5,602 nt of DNA, taken from the NCBI GenBank assembly GCA_017549905.1, contig JAFYNC010000105.1, positions 1-5,602 on the forward strand, read 5' to 3'. This DNA is from Clostridia bacterium. GTDB taxonomy: Bacteria > Bacillota > Clostridia > Oscillospirales > Acutalibacteraceae. The stretch's first letter is position 1. Every line of letters begins with the position of its first letter. This document shows positions 1 through 5,602 of this stretch, piece after piece. Under the pieces are notes generated by a model that saw only the letters and a list, made by a program, of their open reading frames with translations, did not search any database and was not told the DNA's origin. The translations under genes were made by a program, and so were the position numbers.

Positions 1-58
1 AGTTCTAAAATAACTGCCCTCTATTTATTTTTTTCACAGAATATTAATAGTTTTATGC

Positions 59-87
59 TTGACAATATAGGTGGATAGTCTTATAAT
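59..87 (+). promoter_or_regulatory. Consensus sigma-A promoter of the marR-ABC operon
   Basis: The sequence has TTGACA at 59-64 and TATAAT at 82-87, separated by exactly 17 bp. Both hexamers match the vegetative (sigma-70/sigma-A) consensus without a mismatch, and the spacing is optimal. Transcription is expected to begin about 7 nt after the -10 box, near 94-95, giving a leader of about 22 nt before the GTG at 117. So strong a promoter in front of a MarR gene makes sense only if it is normally repressed, which fits the palindrome that starts at its -10 box. The assignment is from sequence match alone. Confidence 0.88.
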
Positions 88-102
88 TAGTTAGCAAACT
101 AA
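87..102. promoter_or_regulatory. Probable MarR operator (16-bp palindrome)
   Basis: The sequence TTAGTTAGCAAACTAA has perfect 6-bp arms (TTAGTT at 87-92 and AACTAA at 97-102). The central G94/C95 also pair, so 7 of 8 symmetric positions match. It shares the last base of the -10 box and covers the expected transcription start, so a bound dimer would block RNA polymerase. Short TTAG/CTAA palindromes of this length are typical MarR/SlyA-family sites. The TTAG element is doubled (87-90 and 91-94), which creates a second, overlapping dyad GTTAG/CTAAC (90-94 and 99-103). Binding by the regulator encoded at 117-569, and hence autoregulation, is inferred from position. Confidence 0.75.
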
Positions 103-116
103 CAAATATAAAGTAG

Positions 117-569
117 GTGTTCATAATCAGAGAAAATGATATAGGCTTTGTTGTTAGAAAACTTTCAAATCTTATTAAACGTGATGTTGAGAAATCGAGG
201 ATTAAACTCGGTTTTGAAGATATAAAAGGCATTAATGGTTGGGCGATTGCCTACTTTTATGAAAACCGCGATAAAGATGTGTTTCAAAAGGATTTCGAAA
301 CTAAGTTTTCTATCAGGCGGTCTACTGCGAGCGTTATACTTAAGACTATGGAGCAAAAGGGACTTATTGAACGAATAGGTGTCAAAAGCGATGCAAGGCT
401 TAAAAAAATAGTGCTTACAGAAAAGGCTGTTGATATTCATAAAAAAATCACAAAGGAAATTGAAGAAAGAGAAGCACGTTTAAGAAAAAACGTTACAGAA
501 GAAGAACTTAAAGTGTTTTTTAATTGTATTACCAAGTTTTGCGCAAATATGGAGGACCAAAATGATTAA
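117..569 (+). CDS. MarR-family winged-helix transcriptional regulator
   Basis: This 150-residue protein has the length and layout of MarR-family repressors, which act as DNA-binding dimers in the cytoplasm and usually release DNA on binding a small phenolic or drug-like ligand. The helix-turn-helix spans about residues 54-86, with a recognition helix around R67-E79 (RRSTASVILKTME). The wing follows at 87-102 and carries the family's D-x-R pattern (D92, R94) and a following LT (L100-T101). N-terminal helices (about 8-50) and a charged C-terminal helical region (about 104-145) would form the dimer interface. The start is GTG at 117; no ATG is available in frame nearby, and the Shine-Dalgarno-like AAGTAGGTG (111-119) overlaps the GTG, so the exact start is uncertain. 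The stop overlaps the next gene by 8 bases. Given the operator at 87-102 and the downstream exporter genes, it most likely represses its own operon. The ligand is unknown. Confidence 0.93.
   Translation: MFIIRENDIGFVVRKLSNLIKRDVEKSRIKLGFEDIKGINGWAIAYFYENRDKDVFQKDFETKFSIRRSTASVILKTMEQKGLIERIGVKSDARLKKIVLTEKAVDIHKKITKEIEEREARLRKNVTEEELKVFFNCITKFCANMEDQND
551..555 (+). promoter_or_regulatory. Ribosome binding site of the first ABC gene, inside marR
   Basis: GGAGG lies 6 nt before the ATG at 562 and inside the last codons of the MarR gene. It fixes the start of the first exporter gene at 562 and makes the two frames overlap by 8 bases (562-569), so the genes are probably translationally coupled. 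Confidence 0.85.
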
Positions 570-2301
570 AACCTTAGCAAAAAGTATCAGAGAATATAAG
601 TTACCCTCAATTCTGACACTTATTTTTATTATGGGTGAGGTAATTATAGAGGTGTTAATACCCTTTATAACTGCTGACCTTGTTAACAACATTAAAGCAG
701 GTGTTGATATTAATTATGTTTTAAAAACAGGCCTGCTTCTTATTTTAATGGCACTAATTTCGCTTTGCTGCGGTGGTATTGCCGCTTTAACCTGTGCTAA
801 AGCATCGGCGGGTTTTGCAAAAAATCTCAGAAGCGATATGTTCTCTAAAATTCAAAGCTACTCGTTTGCAAATATTGATAAATTTTCATCAACATCGTTG
901 GTAACACGTCTTACAACAGATATTACACACGTGCAGATGTCTTATATGATGATTATAAGAACCGCTATCAGAAGTCCTATGTTGTTTATATTCTCGGTAT
1001 TTATGGCTTATAAGATGGGCGGATCATTAGCCACAAGCTTTGTTGTTGTAATTCCTGTTTTGATTTTTGGATTACTTATGGTAAGCCAAAAGGCTATGCC
1101 TGCATTTAGAAGAGTTTTCAAAAAGTATGATAAGTTAAACGAATCTATTGAAGAAAACGTGCGCGGAATGAGGGTTGTAAAAGGCTTTTCACGCGAGGAT
1201 TATGAAAAAGAAAAGTTTGGTTTTGCTGCTGATGGCATTACTAATGATTTTACAAAGGCTGAGCGTATCGTAGCGATTAATACACCGCTTATGCAGTTTT
1301 GTATGTATTTCAATTCGGTTGTTATTTTGTTTTTAGGCTCTTATCTTGTTATTTCAAGCGGTGGCCTTAAGGTTGACGTTGGTCAGATTTCTGCAATGCT
1401 TACCTATGGTGTGCAAATTCTTATGTCGCTTATGATGCTTTCAATGATTTATGTTATGATTACTATCTCACTTGAATCAATGAAACGTATTTGCGAGGTT
1501 TTAAAAGAAGAACCATTGCTCAAAAACCCAGAATCACCTGAATATGAGGTTAAGGACGGCTCGGTAGTATTTAAAAATGTCAGTTTTAAATATTCTAAAG
1601 ATGCTAAGCGTTACGCATTAGAGGATATTAACCTTGAAATAAAATCGGGTATGACAGTGGGTATTATCGGCGGTACAGGTTCGAGTAAATCTTCGCTTGT
1701 ACAGTTAATACCACGTCTTTATGATGTTACCGAGGGCAGTGTAGAGGTAGGCGGTATTGATGTTAGAAATTATGATATTAATACCTTGCGCGATAGTGTT
1801 GCTATGGTGCTCCAAAAAAATCAACTGTTTTCGGGAACAATTAAGGAGAACTTACGTTGGGGTAAGGAAGACGCTACCGACAGTGAGATTATTGAGGTTT
1901 GCCGTTTGGCTCAGGCAGATGAATTTATTGAAAGTTTCCCTGAAAAATATGATAAATATATTGAACAGGGCGGAACAAATGTGTCGGGTGGACAAAAGCA
2001 GCGTCTTTGCATAGCCCGTGCACTTTTAAAGCATCCTAAAATATTAATACTTGATGACTCTACAAGTGCAGTTGATACTAAGACTGATGCATTTATTCGC
2101 AAGGGCTTTAAGGAATATATTCCAGAAACTACAAAAATAATTATTGCTCAGAGAATAGCATCGGTTGAGGATGCAGATATGATTATTGTAATGAATAACG
2201 GAAAAATTGAGAATGTGGGTAATCATAAGGAATTGCTCCAAAACAGTGAAATTTACCGCGAGGTTTATGAACAGCAGATAGGCGGAGGTGATGAGGCATG
2301 A
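562..2301 (+). CDS. ABC exporter half-transporter, degenerate-site subunit (TMD-NBD)
   Basis: This 579-residue protein fuses an exporter-type membrane domain to an ATPase domain, the usual size for a half-transporter. Hydrophobic segments lie near residues 16-38, 54-76, 135-155, 157-177, 243-266 and 280-302, giving six predicted helices. A cytoplasmic coupling region lies around 194-209. In the nucleotide-binding domain (about 333-575) the Walker A is GGTGSSKS (370-377), with S375 where a glycine is expected. The Q-loop is Q418 and the signature is an intact VSGGQ (474-478). The Walker B Asp is D498, but D499 replaces the catalytic Glu, and Q530 replaces the switch His. These changes mark the non-hydrolysing side of heterodimeric exporters such as the TM287/288 and BmrCD types. 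Its intact signature would complete the active site of the partner encoded at 2298. It probably exports drugs or other amphipathic compounds across the cytoplasmic membrane; the substrate is not identifiable. Confidence 0.95.
   Translation: MIKTLAKSIREYKLPSILTLIFIMGEVIIEVLIPFITADLVNNIKAGVDINYVLKTGLLLILMALISLCCGGIAALTCAKASAGFAKNLRSDMFSKIQSYSFANIDKFSSTSLVTRLTTDITHVQMSYMMIIRTAIRSPMLFIFSVFMAYKMGGSLATSFVVVIPVLIFGLLMVSQKAMPAFRRVFKKYDKLNESIEENVRGMRVVKGFSREDYEKEKFGFAADGITNDFTKAERIVAINTPLMQFCMYFNSVVILFLGSYLVISSGGLKVDVGQISAMLTYGVQILMSLMMLSMIYVMITISLESMKRICEVLKEEPLLKNPESPEYEVKDGSVVFKNVSFKYSKDAKRYALEDINLEIKSGMTVGIIGGTGSSKSSLVQLIPRLYDVTEGSVEVGGIDVRNYDINTLRDSVAMVLQKNQLFSGTIKENLRWGKEDATDSEIIEVCRLAQADEFIESFPEKYDKYIEQGGTNVSGGQKQRLCIARALLKHPKILILDDSTSAVDTKTDAFIRKGFKEYIPETTKIIIAQRIASVEDADMIIVMNNGKIENVGNHKELLQNSEIYREVYEQQIGGGDEA
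2284..2292 (+). promoter_or_regulatory. Strong ribosome binding site of the second ABC gene
   Basis: GGAGGTGAT closely matches the complement of the 16S rRNA 3' end, and its GGAGG core ends 9 nt before the ATG at 2298. It supports that start over the in-frame ATG at 2313. The start and the upstream stop share ATGA (2298-2301), a typical coupled junction that should keep the two subunits near equal amounts. Confidence 0.85.
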
Positions 2302-4238
2302 GAACACCTAATATGAGAAATACACCACCTGCTATGAACGGTAGACCGCCTAAAAGAAAGTTTAGTATGTCTACCTTTAAGCGAGTGCTCAAAATGCTTT
2401 TCACTTATTATCCTAAATTATTTCCTATTGCAATAGTATGTATTATTTTTTCGGCAATAGTGGCAACCGCGCCCGCTATATTTAACCAACAAATACTTGA
2501 GGTTATTGAAGAGTGGTTTTCAAGCCGCGATTGGAACGGTGCTAAGGAAATTATAATTCCGAAAATTATAATTTTGGCAACTCTTTATCTAATTTCTTTA
2601 ATAGCGGTAATAGCTCATACTCAACTTATGGCTTATATAACTCAAGGATTTTTGGGTAATGTGCGTAAAACTCTGTTTAGCAAGATGCAGAATTTACCTA
2701 TCAGGTATTTTGACTCTAACAAACACGGTGACATTATGAGCCATTACACTAATGATATTGATACGCTTCGTCAACTTGTTTCACAGTCTATACCTGCTTT
2801 ATTGCAGTCGGGTATAATTGTTACATGTGTATTTGCAATTATGCTTTGGTACAGTATTTGGATGACACTTGTTGTGGCTTTGGGCGTTTTTGCATTAACC
2901 TATATTACTAAAACTGTTGGTGGCGGTAGTGCAAAATACTTTATTCGTCAGCAAAAGTCTATAGGTAAAACAGAGGGCTTTATTCAGGAAATGATGAGCG
3001 GACAAAAGGTTATTAAGGTTTTCTGCTATGAGCAAAAAAGCAAGGAAGCCTTTGATAAGGTTAATGAGGAACTTTTTGAGGATAGCAGACGCGCTCATTC
3101 TTATGCTAACCTTTTAGGTCCTATCAATATGAATATAGGTAATATACTCTATGTTATTATTGCTACAGTCGGTGGATTTTTATTGCTTTCAAATATACCG
3201 AATTTAAGCATTTCGGGCAAGGCTTTTAGTATCAGCATAGCAATACCTTTCCTTAATATGACAAAGCAGTTTACAGGTAATATAAATCAGGTTTCACAGC
3301 AAATTAACTCTATTGTTATGGGCCTTGCGGGTGCAGAAAGAGTGTTTGCACTTATGGACGCAGAGCCTGAAAATGATGGCGGTTATGTTACACTTGTTAA
3401 CGCTAAAAAAGACGCCAACGGCAATATTACCGAAAGTAATGAGAGAACAGGTTTGTGGGCTTGGAAACACCCTCATAGCGACGGCACGTTAACCTATACC
3501 GAGCTTCAGGGTGATGTAAGGCTTTGTGATGTTGATTTCGGATATAATGAAGATAAAATGGTGCTTCATAATATTGACTTGTATGCGAAACCCGGTCAAA
3601 AGGTAGCCTTTGTTGGCGCTACAGGTGCAGGTAAGACCACAATTACTAATCTTATAAACCGTTTTTATGATATTGCAGACGGTAAAATAAGATATGATGG
3701 TATAAATATTAATAAAATTAAAAAGTCCGACCTTCGCCGTTCTTTAGGTTTAGTTTTGCAAGAAACCAACCTGTTCACAGGTACTGTTATGGATAATATC
3801 CGTTACGGCAGACTTGATGCTACTGATGAAGAATGTATTAATGCGGCAAAGCTTTCAGGTGCTGATGATTTTATTTCAAGATTGCCTAAAGGGTATGATA
3901 CCGAGCTTGATAATAACGGTGCTAACCTTTCTCAAGGTCAGCGTCAGTTAATTGCTATTGCCCGTGCTGCAGTTGCAGACCCACCTGTTATGATACTTGA
4001 TGAAGCAACTTCAAGTATTGATACACGTACTGAGGCAATTGTGCAAAAGGGTATGGATTCGCTTATGAAGGGCAGAACAGTATTTGTAATAGCACATAGG
4101 CTTTCAACTGTTAAAAACTCCGATGTTATTATGGTGCTCGAGCATGGCAGAATCATAGAACGCGGAACACACGAAGACCTTATTTCACAAAAGGGCAAAT
4201 ACTATCAGCTTTATACAGGCGCTTTCGAGCTTGAATAA
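2298..4238 (+). CDS. ABC exporter half-transporter, catalytic-site subunit (TMD-NBD)
   Basis: This 646-residue exporter half-transporter is the partner of the protein encoded at 562-2301. A Pro/Arg/Lys-rich cytoplasmic tail (about 1-25) precedes the membrane domain. Its clearest hydrophobic segments are near 42-62, 87-108, 163-185, 186-206 and 274-298, with a weaker sixth near 308-325. The ATPase domain (about 405-646) has canonical Walker A GATGAGKT (440-447), Q-loop Q488, Walker B ending D568-E569 with the catalytic Glu present, D-loop SSID (572-575) and switch H600. Its signature is LSQGQ (544-548) instead of LSGGQ. In a head-to-tail dimer this altered signature faces the first subunit's degenerate Walker motifs, so both defects fall in one composite site and the other site is intact. 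The protein is longer than its partner because of the N-terminal tail and an extra segment of about 50 residues (about 355-404) between the two domains. The substrate is unknown; a multidrug or toxic-compound efflux role is inferred from the MarR context. Confidence 0.95.
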   Translation: MRTPNMRNTPPAMNGRPPKRKFSMSTFKRVLKMLFTYYPKLFPIAIVCIIFSAIVATAPAIFNQQILEVIEEWFSSRDWNGAKEIIIPKIIILATLYLISLIAVIAHTQLMAYITQGFLGNVRKTLFSKMQNLPIRYFDSNKHGDIMSHYTNDIDTLRQLVSQSIPALLQSGIIVTCVFAIMLWYSIWMTLVVALGVFALTYITKTVGGGSAKYFIRQQKSIGKTEGFIQEMMSGQKVIKVFCYEQKSKEAFDKVNEELFEDSRRAHSYANLLGPINMNIGNILYVIIATVGGFLLLSNIPNLSISGKAFSISIAIPFLNMTKQFTGNINQVSQQINSIVMGLAGAERVFALMDAEPENDGGYVTLVNAKKDANGNITESNERTGLWAWKHPHSDGTLTYTELQGDVRLCDVDFGYNEDKMVLHNIDLYAKPGQKVAFVGATGAGKTTITNLINRFYDIADGKIRYDGININKIKKSDLRRSLGLVLQETNLFTGTVMDNIRYGRLDATDEECINAAKLSGADDFISRLPKGYDTELDNNGANLSQGQRQLIAIARAAVADPPVMILDEATSSIDTRTEAIVQKGMDSLMKGRTVFVIAHRLSTVKNSDVIMVLEHGRIIERGTHEDLISQKGKYYQLYTGAFELE

Positions 4239-4245
4239 ATTTATA

Positions 4246-4274
4246 GAATATTCCTCTCTTTAAATGAATACTAT
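4246..4274 (+). promoter_or_regulatory. Candidate sigma-E (mother-cell sporulation) promoter
   Basis: GAATATT at 4246-4252 matches the Bacillus sigma-E -35 consensus GHATATT exactly. After a 14-bp spacer, AATACTAT at 4267-4274 matches 6 of 8 positions of the -10 consensus CATACAHT. The usual spacing is also about 14 bp. Transcription would start near 4280-4282, giving a leader of about 26 nt to the ATG at 4308. In C. difficile sipL belongs to the sigma-E regulon, which fits the downstream gene. The region is AT-rich, so chance similarity remains possible. Confidence 0.55.
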
Positions 4275-4300
4275 TTATTAGTAAATTCACAAAGAGAGGA
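4252..4300 (+). terminator. Hairpin between efflux operon and spore gene: terminator and/or RBS-sequestering stem
   Basis: TCCTCTCTTT (4252-4261) is perfectly complementary to AAAGAGAGGA (4291-4300), giving a 10-bp stem. The 29-nt region between them can form a smaller imperfect hairpin (GAAT/ATTC at 4266-4269 and 4285-4288, ACTA/TAGT at 4270-4273 and 4279-4282). The stem is followed by TATTTTT (4301-4307), so it can be read as a weak intrinsic terminator for the upstream operon. The 3' arm also contains the Shine-Dalgarno sequence of the next gene (AGAGAGG, 4293-4299), so any read-through transcript would hide that site. The long loop and modest GC content make efficient termination uncertain. 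Confidence 0.6.
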
Positions 4301-4307
4301 TATTTTT

Positions 4308-5602
4308 ATGGAAAAAATTTTAAAGACGAATGTTTATTTTAATGATACTGAGTTTTGCGATACTACAGAGCAAGCAATTGATGTAGACTTTACTTTACCT
4401 GATTATTGTGCTGATATTTCTAAAATTTTCAAATGTCAGGCAGTACCGCGAATTTCTTCAAAGGGTATTAACGGCAAAACTGTGAATATTGATGGCAATA
4501 TTGCAATAACGATTCTTTATTGTGATAAGGATGGGAATTTTTGCTCTTATGATTATCAGTATCCATTTTCAAAAAGCCTTGAAATGCCTAATGAATGTAT
4601 GGGTGCTAATCTTTGCGCAAAAATCAGAACAGAATATATTAATTGCAGAGCAGTTACGGGAAGAAAGGTAGATATTCACGGCGCTTGCAGTATCAATATT
4701 AAGGTTTTTAAAAGAAAATGCGCAGATATTATATCTGATTTTGATGATAGCAGTGTTGAATTAAGACGCGGTGTAGCCCCTGCAACAGTACCCATGGGAT
4801 ATTCAGAAAAATATTTACTAATTGAAGAAGAAATATTAATTGGAGATACAAAACCCGCTATCAGAAACATTTTGAGAAGTGAGGCAGTGTCTTGCGTTAA
4901 AGAAACCAAGGTAATAAACGGAAAAGCGGTTGTAAAGGGTGAACTTTCGGTTTCTATTCTTTATTGCCCTGAAAATTCCCCGAATCCGCAGTGTATTAAA
5001 AATATTATACCTTTCAGCCAAATTATTGATGTTGAGGGTATAACAGAAAGTTGTGAATGTGAAACTAAATCTGAAGTGGCTTTATTTGAGATAAAACCAA
5101 GAATGTCGCAAAACGGAGAAAACAGAAGCTTTTCACTCACTGCTAAAATAATGCTAACTTGTGAGGCATATTGCGGAAATGAAATAGCAGTTATTTTAGA
5201 TGCTTTTTCGAGAAAATATGAAGCTGAAATTATTAAGAATAATGTTTGCTTTGAAAAAATAACACATAATATTAACGAGGTTTATAATTGCAAAAAAAAC
5301 ATAAAGCTTGACACCAACATTTCTTCTGTTATTGACCTTTGGGCTAATGTTAACCCGGTGAATACAAAATTTGAAAAAGAGGATATTATTATTAGCGGCA
5401 CTATAGTTGCAGGAATGATAATTTGTAATGAAGAGGGGAATGCGGTTTATTTTGAAAAACCGATTGATTTTGAATATAAATATCATTTGGGCAGATGCCT
5501 TTGCTTGCCGCACAGTGAGCCACAGATAGAAATTAAATCCTGCGGATATACAATTTCTGCGGCTGATAATATTGAAATAAGAATTGAACTTTCGGTTAAT
5601 GC
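4308..5602 (+). CDS. SipL-like DUF3794 (SPOCS domain) spore morphogenesis protein, 3' end cut by the window
   Basis: The frame is open from the ATG at 4308 to the window edge, giving 431 residues and no stop. AGAGAGG (4293-4299) is a well-placed ribosome binding site 8 nt upstream. An N-terminal LPDYCADI-type motif (residues 30-37) is characteristic of DUF3794 proteins. Three repeat cores can be aligned by eye: GKTVNIDGNIAITILYC (56-72), GKAVVKGELSVSILYC (205-220) and EDIIISGTIVAGMIIC (358-373). The repeats span roughly 24-135, 173-290 and 332-431. No signal peptide or membrane segment is visible. In C. difficile, SipL has SPOCS/DUF3794 repeats and a C-terminal LysM, binds SpoIVA through that LysM and is needed for coat assembly around the forespore. 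A LysM here, if present, lies beyond the window. The protein is cysteine-rich (23 in 431). Other clostridial DUF3794 proteins of unknown role exist, so orthology to SipL is likely but not proven. Confidence 0.88.
   Translation, partial: MEKILKTNVYFNDTEFCDTTEQAIDVDFTLPDYCADISKIFKCQAVPRISSKGINGKTVNIDGNIAITILYCDKDGNFCSYDYQYPFSKSLEMPNECMGANLCAKIRTEYINCRAVTGRKVDIHGACSINIKVFKRKCADIISDFDDSSVELRRGVAPATVPMGYSEKYLLIEEEILIGDTKPAIRNILRSEAVSCVKETKVINGKAVVKGELSVSILYCPENSPNPQCIKNIIPFSQIIDVEGITESCECETKSEVALFEIKPRMSQNGENRSFSLTAKIMLTCEAYCGNEIAVILDAFSRKYEAEIIKNNVCFEKITHNINEVYNCKKNIKLDTNISSVIDLWANVNPVNTKFEKEDIIISGTIVAGMIICNEEGNAVYFEKPIDFEYKYHLGRCLCLPHSEPQIEIKSCGYTISAADNIEIRIELSVN

Noticed and set aside
1..58. 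Possible terminator of an upstream gene (T-run near 32-37)
   Set aside because: No inverted repeat precedes the T-run, and no upstream gene end can be identified in so short a stretch.
136..144. ATG at 136 as an alternative start of the MarR gene
   Set aside because: It is in another frame and reads ATG-ATA-TAG, so it ends at once.
165..692. Two - strand open frames (91 and 70 codons) over marR and the first ABC gene's start
   Set aside because: They are antisense to well-supported coding sequence, with no promoter or ribosome binding site pointing that way.
1757..2014. Open frame of 85 codons on the + strand inside the first ABC gene
   Set aside because: It overlaps the strongly conserved ATPase domain in another frame, resembles no known protein and has no convincing ribosome binding site.
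562..4238. Two ABC genes as a tandem duplication or a peptidase-containing bacteriocin exporter
   Set aside because: The two proteins differ throughout and have complementary active-site changes typical of an old heterodimer. Neither has an N-terminal C39 peptidase domain, and no precursor peptide gene is visible.
4676..5021. Two overlapping - strand open frames (77 and 61 codons)
   Set aside because: Both are antisense to the second half of repeat 1 and to repeat 2 of the SipL-like protein and show no recognisable domain.
5196..5513. Open frame of 105 codons on the - strand near the right end
   Set aside because: It lies wholly inside the DUF3794 gene, whose frame is supported by repeated domain cores. 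The composition (rich in Asn, Ile, Phe) is what antisense of AT-rich coding sequence gives.

Overview
The window reads as chromosomal DNA of a low-GC, spore-forming member of the Clostridia, plausibly an Oscillospiraceae/Ruminococcaceae-like gut lineage. The basis is AT-rich codon use, strong Shine-Dalgarno sites, a MarR plus paired-ABC-exporter operon of a kind common in these bacteria, and a DUF3794 (SPOCS-domain) protein of the SipL type, which belongs to endospore formers. The lineage is an inference from gene content. All genes are on the + strand and nothing indicates a mobile element.

Region 1 (1-116): AT-rich leader. Bases 1-58 show no feature I can name. Bases 59-87 form a consensus vegetative promoter (TTGACA, 17 bp, TATAAT). 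A 16-bp near-perfect palindrome at 87-102 lies over the expected transcription start and is the likely operator of the MarR regulator just downstream.

Region 2 (117-4238): a tightly packed three-gene operon. It encodes a MarR-family repressor (GTG start), then two ABC exporter half-transporters that overlap their upstream neighbours by 8 and 4 bases. The two half-transporters have complementary defects. The first has degenerate Walker A, catalytic-Glu and switch-His positions. The second has a degenerate signature motif (LSQGQ). Together they should make one heterodimeric exporter with one canonical and one degenerate ATP site. The probable circuit is that a toxic small molecule releases MarR from the operator and induces its own efflux; the substrate cannot be read from the sequence.

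Region 3 (4239-4307): a short but information-dense intergenic gap. It holds a 10-bp-stem hairpin whose 3' arm contains the ribosome binding site of the next gene and is followed by a T-rich stretch. It also holds a candidate sporulation sigma-E promoter (GAATATT, 14 bp, AATACTAT) whose transcript would lack the hairpin's 5' arm. This could separate the sporulation gene from read-through of the efflux operon.

Region 4 (4308-5602, running off the end): a cysteine-rich protein with three recognisable DUF3794/SPOCS-like repeats. It resembles SipL, the SpoIVA-interacting spore morphogenesis protein of Clostridioides difficile. Its C-terminus, where a LysM domain would sit, is outside the window.

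I found no evidence for an entirely new system. The most interesting signals are the layered intergenic regulation at 4246-4307 and the split-site asymmetry of the exporter pair.
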